A DNA stretch of 42,432 nucleotides, from the NCBI GenBank assembly GCA_012515595.1, contig JAAYYA010000050.1, positions 1 to 42,432 on the forward strand, in the 5' to 3' direction. This stretch comes from Actinomycetales bacterium (GTDB lineage: Bacteria > Actinomycetota > Actinomycetes > Actinomycetales > Dermatophilaceae). Positions 10,581 through 19,385 of the stretch are shown here, one piece after another. Each line of letters opens with the position of its first letter. Position 1 is the stretch's first letter. Position numbers and translations under genes: made by a program. The notes under the pieces were generated by a model, which had not been told where the DNA came from, did no database searches, and saw nothing but the letters and a program-made list of their open reading frames with translations.

Positions 10581-10884
10581 CGTCGCTGTCGTCCTCGTCG
10601 GGCTCATCCTGGTCATCGCCGCCCTCGTCCTGGGCGCCGACGCCAGCCCCCGCGGCGCCGACCCCGGCGCCCGCGGTGCCGCGGTCCAGCTGCTCCTGGG
10701 CCTGGTCGAGCTTGGCCTGACAGTGCGCCGCGAGCGCCTCCCCGCGCTCCCACAGCTCCATGGACTCCTCGAGCGAGGCGTTGCCGCCCTCGATCCGGGC
10801 CACGATCGCCACCAGCTCGTCCCGGGCCTCCTCATAGCTGAGGTCGGCGACGGGTGGGGGTTCTGCGGTGCGCTCGGTGCTCAT
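10573..10884 (-). CDS. xseB: exodeoxyribonuclease VII small subunit
   Basis: A 103-residue protein that binds the XseA subunit to form exonuclease VII, which degrades single-stranded DNA. The conserved core LSYEEARDELVAIVARIE with SLEESMELWERGEAL lies at residues 15-55. After it comes a tail not typical of the family: two AGAGVGA repeats followed by a run of about 15 Asp, Glu and Gln residues. The usual length is 70-85, so the tail adds about 25 residues. It lies 9 bases after the ankyrin gene. Confidence 0.93.
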   Translation of the reverse strand: MSTERTAEPPPVADLSYEEARDELVAIVARIEGGNASLEESMELWERGEALAAHCQAKLDQAQEQLDRGTAGAGVGAAGAGVGAQDEGGDDQDEPDEDDSDDA

Positions 10885-10893
10885 GGACCGACT

Positions 10894-11301
10894 CTAACGG
10901 CGCAGCAGGTCCGACTTGCCGAAGAGTTCGGCGGTGGCCCGGGCGGTGGGTTCGCCCGCGTCCGGGTCGGCCCCGTGCTCCAGCAGGGCCGCGACGACGT
11001 CGGGATCCCCCTTGAAGACCGCCCCCGCCAGGGGCGACTGGCCGCGGTCGTTGAGCCGGTCGACGTCCGCGCCGCGGCGACCCAGCTCACGCACGAGGTC
11101 GGCGTGGCCGTGGTAGGCCGCGAGCATCACCAGGGTGTTGCCGGACGGGTCGGTGAGGTCGACCGGCGCCCCCGCATCCAGGTAGGCGGCCAGCTGCTCC
11201 GTGCGGCCCTGCCGTGCCATGTCGAACAGCTGGTGGGCGAGGTCGACGGCGGCCTGGTCGTCCGTCGTGGCCTCCGGGGTCGGCTGGTCCTGCTCGGTCA
11301 T
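10894..11301 (-). CDS. ankyrin-repeat protein between xseA and xseB
   Basis: A 135-residue soluble protein with about three ankyrin repeats at residues 28-125, seen as TPLMLAA-type motifs: GNTLVMLAAYHGHADLV, GQSPLAGAVFKGDPDVV and a degenerate third. There is no signal peptide or enzyme domain. Ankyrin repeats bind protein partners; the partner here is unknown. Its ATG overlaps the xseA stop (ATGA) and it ends 9 bases before xseB, so it sits inside the exonuclease VII operon, where xseA and xseB are usually adjacent. A role in the exonuclease VII complex is possible but unproven. Confidence 0.88.
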   Translation of the reverse strand: MTEQDQPTPEATTDDQAAVDLAHQLFDMARQGRTEQLAAYLDAGAPVDLTDPSGNTLVMLAAYHGHADLVRELGRRGADVDRLNDRGQSPLAGAVFKGDPDVVAALLEHGADPDAGEPTARATAELFGKSDLLRR

Positions 11302-12596
11302 CGTCCCGTCCTCTCCGAGGGGCTGTCGTCCCCCAGCGTAGGGGTCGCCACCGGCCGGACGCCGAAGTCGCCGCGGGCCACCGTGACCCGCAGCAGCTCG
11401 TCGGGCTCCACCTCCTCGATGTCACGGACGATCGCCCCGTCGCTGTGCCGCACCACGGCATAGCCCCGCTCCAGGGTGTGCTGCGGCGACACGGCGCGCA
11501 GGTGGCGGGCCAGCCCGGCGACCCGGTCGGACTCCCGGGAGACCTGGGTGGTCACCCGGTGCCGCCCGCGCTCGGCCGTCGTGTCGATGTCCTTCCTGTA
11601 TGCCGTGATGATGGCCTGCCGGTCGGCCATCACCGGGCGGCTCATGGTCGCCTCCAGCCGACGGCGCTGCTCGGTGACTCGCCGCTGGAGCGCCTGGCGG
11701 CCGCGGGCGCGCGTCGCGGCGAGCCCGCGCAGCTCCTCCTGCTGGTCGGGGACGATCTGGCTGGCCGCGTGGGTCGGCGTCGAGGCGCGGTAGTCGGCGA
11801 CGTAGTCCAGCAGCGGGGTGTCGGTCTCGTGGCCGATGGCGCTGACCACGGGGGTGCGAGCCTGCGCCACCGCCCGCACCAGGGCCTCATTGCTGAACGG
11901 CAGGAGGTCCTCGAAGGACCCGCCGCCGCGGGCGATCACGATGACCTCGACCTCCGGTATGCCGTCCAGCTCGGTGAGCGCAGCGGTCACCCCCGCGACG
12001 GTCGAGGGACCCTGGACCGCCACCTGCCGGATCTCGAACCGGGCGGCCGGCCAGCGGCGCCGGACGTTCATGACGACATCGCGCTCGGCCGCGGTGTTGC
12101 GCCCGCACACCAGGCCGATGCGGCGCGGCAGGAAGGGCAGGGTCTGCTTGCGGCCCGGCTCGAACAGCCCCTCAGAGCGGAGCAGCTGCTTGAGGTGCTC
12201 CAGCCGCGCGAGCAGCTCGCCGACCCCGACGTGGCGGATTTGCCGGGCCTCCAGCTGCAGCGTGCCCCGCTTGGTCCAGAAGGCCGGCTTGGCGTGGATC
12301 ACGACCCGCGCGCCGGCGTCCGGCGGTGCCGCGAGGGCGTCCAGCGCCGGCACCGGGATCGACACCGAGAGCGACATGTCGACGTCCGGGTCGCGCAGCG
12401 TGAGGTAGGCGTAGGACATGCCGGCCCGCCGGTTGAGCTGGACGATCTGGCCCTCGACCCACAGCGGCGACATCTTGTCGACGTAGTCGGAGATCTTCAT
12501 CGACAGCACCCGCACGGGCCAGGGCGACTCCGCGGTGGTCTCCCGGGCCGTCGCGGGCACCGAGCGCGGGGCGGAGGGCTGGCTCACGGTGGACAC
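11298..12596 (-). CDS. xseA: exodeoxyribonuclease VII large subunit
   Basis: The catalytic subunit of exonuclease VII. An N-terminal OB fold (WPVRVLSMKISDYV, WVEGQI) occupies about residues 15-110. The nuclease domain follows with RGGGSFEDLLPFSNEALVRA and AIGHETDTPLLDYVAD, the family signatures. I place the start at GTG 12596 (432 residues); GTG at 12587 or 12659 is also possible, since none has a clear Shine-Dalgarno sequence. It overlaps the ankyrin gene and lies 85 bases after DUF2804. Two rare-codon or dispreferred-codon sites here coincide with GTATGCCG words. Confidence 0.93.
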   Translation of the reverse strand: MSTVSQPSAPRSVPATARETTAESPWPVRVLSMKISDYVDKMSPLWVEGQIVQLNRRAGMSYAYLTLRDPDVDMSLSVSIPVPALDALAAPPDAGARVVIHAKPAFWTKRGTLQLEARQIRHVGVGELLARLEHLKQLLRSEGLFEPGRKQTLPFLPRRIGLVCGRNTAAERDVVMNVRRRWPAARFEIRQVAVQGPSTVAGVTAALTELDGIPEVEVIVIARGGGSFEDLLPFSNEALVRAVAQARTPVVSAIGHETDTPLLDYVADYRASTPTHAASQIVPDQQEELRGLAATRARGRQALQRRVTEQRRRLEATMSRPVMADRQAIITAYRKDIDTTAERGRHRVTTQVSRESDRVAGLARHLRAVSPQHTLERGYAVVRHSDGAIVRDIEEVEPDELLRVTVARGDFGVRPVATPTLGDDSPSERTGR

Positions 12597-12681
12597 GATA
12601 GGCGGAGGTCCGGACAGGGCGGGGGATCCTGGCCCGGAGGCCGTATGCCGATCGGTCACCTGGGCAGCCGGACCCGTGGGT

Positions 12682-13683
12682 TCACCAGCGGTTGCGGGCC
12701 TCCTCGGCCCAGCCCTCCAACCCGTCCAGCGCGACCCGGGTCCCGTCGTCGGTGAGCGCCCAGCCGGAGAACCTCCCGAAGCACTGGTGCGTCTCACCGG
12801 CGATGACGAGCAGGTCGGTCACGGCCACCCGCTCGTGGAAGGGGGTGAACACGACGTCGACCCGCGCGCCCTGGATCCGCCACGGGGCGAGCCAGTCGGA
12901 CGGATCGTAGTGCCAGGCCACCTCCTCGTGGATCTTGTGCAGGCGGCCGTCGACGAACAGCCCGTTCTCCGTCTGGCCGGTGCCGGCCGTCCACCTCCCG
13001 CCGAGCTGGATCGCCAGGTCGCCGCCGGGCCGCGACCCCGCGGCCCAGTTCCACGCCATCGAGTAGGGCCACCTGCCGCGGCCGTGGTCCAGGACCGCGA
13101 AGGACTCCGCGGAGCTGATGGGGTGCTCGACGCCGTCCACGACCAGGACGCCGTCGACCGGGCGGCCGAGGTCCTTCAGCGTGTACTGGAAGCGCGTGCC
13201 GCTCCACGGGACGAGGACCCCGAGCGCCTCGTGGCCGTGGTGCCCGATGGCCAGCCGGACCTCCACGGGACCGGCGGACGCGGTGACGTGCACGTCATAC
13301 GACCCGTCGATGGTGACCGACAGGTCCTTGCCCCGGGCGCGGACCGGACCCCCACCGCTGCGGCGGGGCAGCACGGTGCCACGGGCCAGCGGCACCACGG
13401 CCTCGGGGGTCCACTCGCGCCCGGTGGCCCGGTCCAGGACGTAGAGGCTGTGCACCCCCGCGTAGTCCAGCGAGGAGACCACGACGCCGATGATGTGGGT
13501 CGGGGTCACCACGCCCCAGTACTCCCACCGCTTGGTCCGTCCCCAGCCGCGGAGGGAGTCCGTATGCAGAGGCGTGCGTGACCAGCCCACCGCCCGTGGG
13601 TTGAGCCGCCCGTTGGGCAGGGCGATGTCCACGGGGTCGGTGATCTCGCGGGCCGCGGGCGGGCGGCCCGCGTCCGGTGTCAC
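12682..13683 (-). CDS. DUF2804 domain-containing protein
   Basis: A 333-residue protein matching DUF2804 in composition and order: an early LPNGRLNPRAVGWSRTPLH, a middle WEYWGVV and a late MAWNWAAGS. The fold is probably a lipocalin-like or beta-rich lipid-related domain (family inference). No signal peptide is visible. It begins with GTG overlapping the stop of the DUF885 gene (GTGA), so the two are translationally coupled. Function unknown. Confidence 0.85.
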   Translation of the reverse strand: MTPDAGRPPAAREITDPVDIALPNGRLNPRAVGWSRTPLHTDSLRGWGRTKRWEYWGVVTPTHIIGVVVSSLDYAGVHSLYVLDRATGREWTPEAVVPLARGTVLPRRSGGGPVRARGKDLSVTIDGSYDVHVTASAGPVEVRLAIGHHGHEALGVLVPWSGTRFQYTLKDLGRPVDGVLVVDGVEHPISSAESFAVLDHGRGRWPYSMAWNWAAGSRPGGDLAIQLGGRWTAGTGQTENGLFVDGRLHKIHEEVAWHYDPSDWLAPWRIQGARVDVVFTPFHERVAVTDLLVIAGETHQCFGRFSGWALTDDGTRVALDGLEGWAEEARNRW

Positions 13684-15374
13684 AGCGCGCTCAGCTCCCG
13701 CTCGAGGTCGTCCAGCCCCAGGGCCCCTAGGGACAGGGCCTTCATGTGCCAGGCCTTGAGGTCGAACTCCTCACCGCGGGCCTCGTACGCGGCCTTGGCA
13801 CCCTCGCGCCCGGCCAACCAGGCGCGCTCACCGAGCTTGTAGCTGATCGCCTGACCCGGCCACCCGAGGTAGCGGATGATCTCGGAGTCGATGAACTCCT
13901 GGGGCCGGCCGGAGTGGGCCGCGAAGAACTGGTTGGCCAGTTCGGGAGTCCAGGTCTCGCCCGGCGCGATGGGGGAGTCCGCCGGGATCGGCAGCTGCAG
14001 GTGCATGCCGAGGTCGATGACCACCCGGATGGCCCGCATGATCTGGCAGTCCAGGTAGCCCATCCGGGCCTCGGCGTCCAGGTAGCCGAGCTCGTCCATC
14101 AGCCGCTCGGCATACAGCGCCCACCCCTCGGTGGCACCGCTGGAGGAGCCGAGCGAGGTCTGGTAGATCGACAGCTGCGGCGCCACGTGGACCCACTGCG
14201 CCAGCTGCAGGTGATGGCCGGGCACGCCCTCGTGGTACCAGGTGCTGACCAGGTCGTACATCGGGAAGCTGGTGCGCCCCATGGTCGGCAGCCAGGTGCG
14301 ACCCGGGCGGGAGAAGTCGATGGAGGGCCGGCTGTAGTAGGGGGCGGCGGCGCTCCCGGCCGGGGCGATCATCGCCTCCACGTGCTTGATCGGCTCGGCG
14401 ATGTCGAAGTGCGTGCCGTCGAGGTCCGCGATGGCCCGGTCCATCATCTGCTGCAGGGTCTGCCGGACCTCCTCGACGCCGTGGATGATCTCCCCGTGCT
14501 CGTCGAGGTGCCGCATGGCCTCGACCGGCGTCGACCCCGGCAGGATCTGCTCGGCCAGCGCGACCATCTGGGCGTGGATCTGCTGGTACTCGGCCCACCC
14601 CCACGCGTAGGCCTCCTCGAGGTCGAGGTCCGCGCCCATCCACCGTCGGGCGTTGAGCCGGTAGCGTTCCGCCCCCACCGCGTCCGGGGTGTCCTGGGTC
14701 GCCGGCAGGTAGGTGTCCTGCAGGTAGTCGCGGAGCTCCACGGTGCCGGCGGCGGCCGTCTCCGCGGCGGCGACCAGCTCTCCCTGCCGCGACGCGGGCC
14801 CGGCCGCCACGAACTCCTGCCACCACCCGGTGTCGTTCCACTCGGTGAGCTGGCCGATCAGGGTGCGCACCTGCAGCGGCGCGGCGAACAGGCCTCGCCG
14901 CGAGCCCTCGTCCAGGGTCAGGGTCCAGGACCGGTAGGCCTCCGGGACCCGGGCCATCCGCCGGGCCACCGCGCCCCAGTCCTCCTCGGTCGAGGAGGGC
15001 ATCATCGAGAAGAGCTGCCGGACGGCCTGGGGCGGCCCGAAGATGTTGCGGACCTCGCGCAGGTGCTCTCCCGCGGCGTGGGCCTCGAGCTGGACACCCA
15101 GCCGGTCACGCAGCAGGGTGGCGCACCGGCGCTCCAGGTCGTCCCACCCCTCCGGCCCGGCTTCCCGTTCCAGCGCGTCGAGCTCGGCCAGCACGGCCGA
15201 GGCCAGGTCCGCCTTGGCCTGGTAACCCTCGGGGGACAGGTCCGGCACCCGGTCGTCCCGCGGGTTCAGGCCCAGGCCGGTGGCGACCGACGGGTCGAGC
15301 TCGGCGAGGTCGTGCACGAAGCGGTCGGCCAGCTGGCGAGGGGTGGATGGACGGTCGGGTGCGTGATTCGGCAT
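13680..15374 (-). CDS. DUF885 family metallopeptidase-like protein
   Basis: A 564-residue DUF885 protein. The zinc-binding HExxH-like motif HEGVPGHHLQLAQ is near residue 390, followed by EGWALYAERLM, which supplies a third ligand in this family. No signal peptide, so it is probably cytoplasmic. I start at ATG 15374 because GAGGA lies seven bases upstream; ATG 15392 and GTG 15413 have no such site. Substrates are unknown; dipeptides or dicarboxylic peptides are plausible. It overlaps DUF2804 and heads the minus-strand gene line down to 10020. Confidence 0.88.
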   Translation of the reverse strand: MPNHAPDRPSTPRQLADRFVHDLAELDPSVATGLGLNPRDDRVPDLSPEGYQAKADLASAVLAELDALEREAGPEGWDDLERRCATLLRDRLGVQLEAHAAGEHLREVRNIFGPPQAVRQLFSMMPSSTEEDWGAVARRMARVPEAYRSWTLTLDEGSRRGLFAAPLQVRTLIGQLTEWNDTGWWQEFVAAGPASRQGELVAAAETAAAGTVELRDYLQDTYLPATQDTPDAVGAERYRLNARRWMGADLDLEEAYAWGWAEYQQIHAQMVALAEQILPGSTPVEAMRHLDEHGEIIHGVEEVRQTLQQMMDRAIADLDGTHFDIAEPIKHVEAMIAPAGSAAAPYYSRPSIDFSRPGRTWLPTMGRTSFPMYDLVSTWYHEGVPGHHLQLAQWVHVAPQLSIYQTSLGSSSGATEGWALYAERLMDELGYLDAEARMGYLDCQIMRAIRVVIDLGMHLQLPIPADSPIAPGETWTPELANQFFAAHSGRPQEFIDSEIIRYLGWPGQAISYKLGERAWLAGREGAKAAYEARGEEFDLKAWHMKALSLGALGLDDLERELSAL

Positions 15375-15438
15375 ACCGACATCCTCACCCATGAGGGGCG
15401 CCCGACGGGTCACGGTCCTGGGTGACTAGTTCCGGACA

Positions 15439-15454
15439 TGACGTGATCCCGTCA
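15439..15454. promoter_or_regulatory. inverted repeat TGACG-N6-CGTCA
   Basis: This 16-bp inverted repeat lies in the divergent gap between the DUF885 gene and the subtilase, about 90 bases before the subtilase start. It may bind the helix-turn-helix regulator encoded at 18375, which is inference. Confidence 0.35.
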
Positions 15455-15545
15455 GTGTGAGGGAGGTCGCATCGTGGCACGTCCATGTCAAAGTCTGAAC
15501 GACCACCCCGTGTGCCATCCCCTGTGATCCGAAGGAAGCATCCCA

Positions 15546-18248
15546 GTGCGAAGAATCACCCAGCTCACCTCACGCCGGTCCCGCGGCGCCGCGGCCCTGG
15601 CCCTGGCGTTCGCGGTCTCGGCCCCCCTGCTGAGCCTGCCCGCGAGCCAGGCCGACGAGGTCACCTCCGACGAGGTCACCACCGACGGCGCCGACAAGCT
15701 CGGCGACCACGACCGGCAGCTGCTCAAGGACTATGCCGCCAAGGCGCGCGGCCGCTCCGGCGGCTTCGACGCGTCGGGCGAGTTCGTGCCCTACCCCAAC
15801 CACGCCACCCTGATCCTCGCGGTCCGCCCCGAGACCACCCTGGACACGGCTGCGGCGATCGAGGGCCTGGGTGCCCAGATCATCACGACCGAGGAGCGGG
15901 TCGGCCTGGTCACCGCCAACGTGCCGTTCACCGCGGTGGACGCCGTGGTCGCCCTCGGCGATGTCCAGCGCGTCGACGTCGACGAGCTCAACGAGCTGAC
16001 CGACGTCACGCCCGACGGGGCAGCGACCCCGGGCGGCAAAGGCAAGCCGGGTCCGGACAAGCCTGGCCACGGCCAGGAACTGCCGGAAGGGCCCTCGGCC
16101 TCCACCCCGGACGCCAACCCCTACATGCCGACCGAGGACCTCGGCTCGGCCTCGTTCAAGGCGAAGAACAGCACCTTCGACGGTCGGGGCATCACCATCG
16201 GCATCATGGACACCGGCATCGACCCGACCCACCCCGCCCTGGCCACCACGACCACCGGCGAGGACAAGCTGGTGGACACCGTCGTCGGCTCCAACCCCAT
16301 GACGATCATCGACATCCTCACCGACCGCACCTGGTCGCTGTTCACCTCGCTCAACCAGGTCAGCACGCCGGAGGCGACCTACAAGGGCGAGACCTGGACG
16401 ATGCCCGAGGGCGGTGGCGAGGGCATGTACTTCAAGACCCGCCTCTACAGCTCCTTCGGTGCGGTCGACCCGACGCTGACCGGCTACCAGGGCATCGCGA
16501 TGCGCGCCTCGGACCAGGCGATCTGGATCGACGCGGACGGCGACCACGTGTTCAGCGACGACGAGCTGATGCGGCCGTTCGCCGAGGACCGCCAGATCGG
16601 CTACATCGGCACCGACAACCCCGACACGGAGATCAACGAGCGCGAGCCGTTCACCGTGGAGTGGAAGCAGCTGAGCACCAGCATCATCGGCGTCAACATC
16701 AACACCCTCGACGTCGCCCACGGCACCCACGTCGCGGGCATCACTGCCGCCAACGGGATGCTCGGCGGGACGATGGACGGACAGGCCCCCGGCGCCAAGC
16801 TGGTCTCGATGCGCGCCTGCACCTCCAAGGGCTGCTCCAACCACGCCATCACGACGGGTATGACGTCACTCGCCCTGGACTACGACGTGGACGTCATCAA
16901 CATGTCGATCGGCTCCTCACCGGCCCTCAATGACGGCCAGAGCGCGATGGCGCTGCTGTATGACCGGATCATCGAGGAGTCCGGCGTCCAGATCTTCAAC
17001 TCCGCCGGCAACTCCGGCGCCGGCAACAACACGATCGGCGACCCCTCGACCGCGTCCAACGTGGTCAGCGTCGGCGCGAGCGTCACCAAGGACACCTGGT
17101 GGGCCAACTACGGCTCGGCCGTGACCCCGCGGGAGGACATCATGCCCTTCTCCTCGCGCGGTCCGCGTGAGGACGGCGGGCTCAAGCCCGACCTCGTCGC
17201 GCCCGGGTCGGCGATCTCCACCGTGCCGTCCTGGCTGGACTGGAGCGCCGTGGGCGACACCGGCTACACGCTCCCGGTGGGTTACTCCATGCTCAACGGC
17301 ACCTCGATGTCCTCGCCGCAGGCCGCCGGCGCCGCGGCGCTGCTCCTGTCCGCCGCCCAGCAGCGCGGCGTCAGCGCCACCCCCGAGGAGCTGCGGACCG
17401 CGCTGTTCTCGACGACCGACTGGATCGCCGAGGGCGACGCGGTCGACCAGGGACGCGGCAAGATCGACGTGCCCGAGGCCTGGAAGACGCTGTCCAAGGG
17501 AGTCTCCGACACCGCGCGCATCGACGTCTCGGCGCCCGTGTGCACCGTGCTCTCCGGTGACCTGGTCTCACCCCACACCGGCGTCGGTCTCTACAACAAC
17601 TGCGCCCCTGCCGCGGGCGGCCAGGCCGTCGGCGAGGTGCGCACCTACGAGCTCACCCTGACCCGGACCACCGGCGAGGCCAAGTCCCACCCCTACCAGG
17701 TGCGGATCCAGGGCAACGACGGCACCTTCCGGGCCACCAAGATGGTCAAGCTGGCCAAGGACGTGCCGACCACGATCGAGGTGACCGCCGCGCCGTCGTC
17801 GGCCGGCATGCACAGCGCCCTGCTCACCATCGACGACGCCCGCACCCGTGGTGTCGAGGGATCGGTCATGCTCGCCGTCGAGGCCGCCGACGAGCTGGCG
17901 TTCGACAGCACCTGGTCGGCCTCCGGGACGGTTGAGCGCAACGACACGGTGACCTACTCCATCGCCGTGCCCGAGGGCACCGACGAGCTCACCGTGAACC
18001 TCTCCGGGCTGGCCGAGGGCAGCCAGACCCGCTGGTGGGCTTTCGAGCCGACCGGCGTGGAGGGCGAGCGCGGGAGCGCCGGCACCAGCTTCTGCTACGC
18101 CAACTACCTGGACGGCAACGGCTGCGACCCGTTCACCCGCACCTATGAGAACCCGGAGCCGGGCGTCTGGGAGCTGGTCGTGGAGGCGCGCCGCACCTCC
18201 CCGCTGCTGGACAACCCCTTCACCGTGGAGGCCACCGTCACGCAGTGA
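15546..18248 (+). CDS. secreted S8 family serine peptidase (subtilase)
   Basis: A 900-residue secreted subtilase. A signal peptide (about residues 1-36, arginine-rich start, hydrophobic core, ASQA cleavage region) is followed by an inhibitor-like propeptide. The triad is complete: Asp in GIMDTGID near residue 222, His in HGTHVAGI near 391, Ser in NGTSMSSPQAAG near 585. About 170 residues separate Asp and His, far more than in simple subtilisins, and this insert contains an EF-hand-like loop DADGDHVFSDDE. A beta-rich C-terminal part of about 280 residues follows. GAAGGAAG precedes the GTG start. A nested hairpin ends the transcript. Confidence 0.93.
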   Translation: MRRITQLTSRRSRGAAALALAFAVSAPLLSLPASQADEVTSDEVTTDGADKLGDHDRQLLKDYAAKARGRSGGFDASGEFVPYPNHATLILAVRPETTLDTAAAIEGLGAQIITTEERVGLVTANVPFTAVDAVVALGDVQRVDVDELNELTDVTPDGAATPGGKGKPGPDKPGHGQELPEGPSASTPDANPYMPTEDLGSASFKAKNSTFDGRGITIGIMDTGIDPTHPALATTTTGEDKLVDTVVGSNPMTIIDILTDRTWSLFTSLNQVSTPEATYKGETWTMPEGGGEGMYFKTRLYSSFGAVDPTLTGYQGIAMRASDQAIWIDADGDHVFSDDELMRPFAEDRQIGYIGTDNPDTEINEREPFTVEWKQLSTSIIGVNINTLDVAHGTHVAGITAANGMLGGTMDGQAPGAKLVSMRACTSKGCSNHAITTGMTSLALDYDVDVINMSIGSSPALNDGQSAMALLYDRIIEESGVQIFNSAGNSGAGNNTIGDPSTASNVVSVGASVTKDTWWANYGSAVTPREDIMPFSSRGPREDGGLKPDLVAPGSAISTVPSWLDWSAVGDTGYTLPVGYSMLNGTSMSSPQAAGAAALLLSAAQQRGVSATPEELRTALFSTTDWIAEGDAVDQGRGKIDVPEAWKTLSKGVSDTARIDVSAPVCTVLSGDLVSPHTGVGLYNNCAPAAGGQAVGEVRTYELTLTRTTGEAKSHPYQVRIQGNDGTFRATKMVKLAKDVPTTIEVTAAPSSAGMHSALLTIDDARTRGVEGSVMLAVEAADELAFDSTWSASGTVERNDTVTYSIAVPEGTDELTVNLSGLAEGSQTRWWAFEPTGVEGERGSAGTSFCYANYLDGNGCDPFTRTYENPEPGVWELVVEARRTSPLLDNPFTVEATVTQ

Positions 18249-18265
18249 CGTCACCATCCACCGGA

Positions 18266-18315
18266 CGGCGGGCCGTTCTGGCGCTTCCTCTCTGCGGCGC
18301 CGGGGCGGCCCGCCG
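18266..18315 (+). terminator. nested terminator-like hairpin after the subtilase
   Basis: CGGCGGGCCG (18266-18275) pairs perfectly with CGGCCCGCCG (18306-18315), and an inner GGCGC/GCGCC stem sits inside the loop. It starts 18 bases after the stop. There is no U-tract, common for actinobacterial terminators. Confidence 0.6.
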
Positions 18316-18319
18316 CGCG

Positions 18320-18325
18320 TAGAAT
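18320..18325 (+). promoter_or_regulatory. possible -10 (TAGAAT) of the regulator gene
   Basis: TAGAAT lies directly after the terminator and about 50 bases before the GTG start of the regulator, flanked by GCGCG and CGCGC. No convincing -35 is seen. Confidence 0.4.
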
Positions 18326-18374
18326 CGCGCTTCGTGGAGGGCCTTAACCAGCACCGCGCCCGGGGAGCGCGCAC

Positions 18375-19328
18375 GTGAGCCACGGTGGACTCGGGCCGCT
18401 CGGACTGACGGGTGACGAGGAACGGCTCTACCGCGAGCTGCTTGATCGAGGAAGTGCTGACCTCGGGCCCGATGCCGAGCACGACCAGCAGCGAGCTGTC
18501 CTCGAATCGTTGGTGGAGCGGGGTCTCGTGGTGCGGGACGATCAGGGAGTGGCGCGGGTCGCGCCACCGGCCGGGGCCCTGGGCTCCCTGGCACTGCACC
18601 GGATGGACGAACTGCGCGATGCGCAGCGCCAGATCGAGCTGCTCGTCAAGCGCTACGAGTCCCAGGACGCGGGTGCGCGGTCCCCGCTGATCGAGGTCGT
18701 CCGCGGGGCGGAGACGATGGCCACGAGGTACGCCCTCGCCCTGCGGAGTGCGCGGGAGGAGGTGTGCAGCCTGGTCAAGGCTCCGGCCATCATCACCACA
18801 CCCGAGGGCAACGAGGGGCAGCGGCACGCGCTCGGCTCCGGCGTGCGTTTTCGCGTCGTCTACGACCGGGCTGCCCTGGAGACCGGGGCCGTGGACTTCC
18901 CGACCATGCTCAAGGAGCTCGCCAGCATGGGCGAGGAGATGCGCGTCGCCTTCGACGTCCCGTTCAAGGTGGCGGTCATCGACCGACAGACCGTGGTGCT
19001 GATCCACGCCGAGCCGAGCAACCCCTACTTCGTCCTGGTGCGCGAGCCCCTGCTGGCGGCGGTCTGCCAATGGGTCTTCGAGACCGTATGGGACTGGGGA
19101 CTCCCGGTCCCGGAGGCCCTGGCGGCCACGGCTACCGACGAGCTGTCGGCCGACGAGCGCGAACTGCTGGCGCTGCTGTTGGCCGGGCATACCGACGAGT
19201 CGGTGGCCAAGGCGCTCGACGTGAGCCCCCGCACCGTCCAGCGTCGCGTGCAGCGGCTGCTACGGCTGGCCGGGGCGCAGAGCCGCATCCAGCTCGGCTG
19301 GCACGCGGCGCGCCGGCAGTGGGTCTGA
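18375..19328 (+). CDS. helix-turn-helix transcriptional regulator (TrmB-like N-terminus, LuxR-type C-terminus)
   Basis: A 317-residue regulator. Residues 1-90 look like a TrmB/winged-helix region with a short coiled coil (MDELRDAQRQIELL). The middle, 110-230, resembles a phospholipase-D-like sensor domain seen in TrmB-related proteins. The C-terminus (about 255-317) is a LuxR/Mar-like helix-turn-helix: LSADERELLALLLAGHTDESVAKAL, then SPRTVQRRVQRL. The GTG follows GGGGAG by 8 bases. It lies just after the subtilase gene behind its own promoter; control of the protease is plausible by neighbourhood only. Three 9-bp TGTGAC repeats begin four bases after its stop. Confidence 0.82.
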   Translation: MSHGGLGPLGLTGDEERLYRELLDRGSADLGPDAEHDQQRAVLESLVERGLVVRDDQGVARVAPPAGALGSLALHRMDELRDAQRQIELLVKRYESQDAGARSPLIEVVRGAETMATRYALALRSAREEVCSLVKAPAIITTPEGNEGQRHALGSGVRFRVVYDRAALETGAVDFPTMLKELASMGEEMRVAFDVPFKVAVIDRQTVVLIHAEPSNPYFVLVREPLLAAVCQWVFETVWDWGLPVPEALAATATDELSADERELLALLLAGHTDESVAKALDVSPRTVQRRVQRLLRLAGAQSRIQLGWHAARRQWV

Positions 19329-19331
19329 CAG

Positions 19332-19355
19332 TGTGACTACTGTGACGAATGTGAC
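19332..19355 (+). promoter_or_regulatory. three TGTGAC repeats with 9-bp period
   Basis: TGTGAC occurs at 19332, 19341 and 19350, with TAC and GAA as spacers. The array sits between the regulator stop and the small gene that follows. Evenly spaced short direct repeats are typical of binding sites for multimeric regulators. Confidence 0.5.
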
Positions 19356-19385
19356 TCGGCGCGGCGGGTCTGCGACGTTCTGCCA

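Noticed and set aside
11298-12797. xseA starting at 12797 as in the ORF track
   Set aside because: The extra N-terminal 67 residues overlap the DUF2804 gene and are Arg/Pro/Gly-rich.
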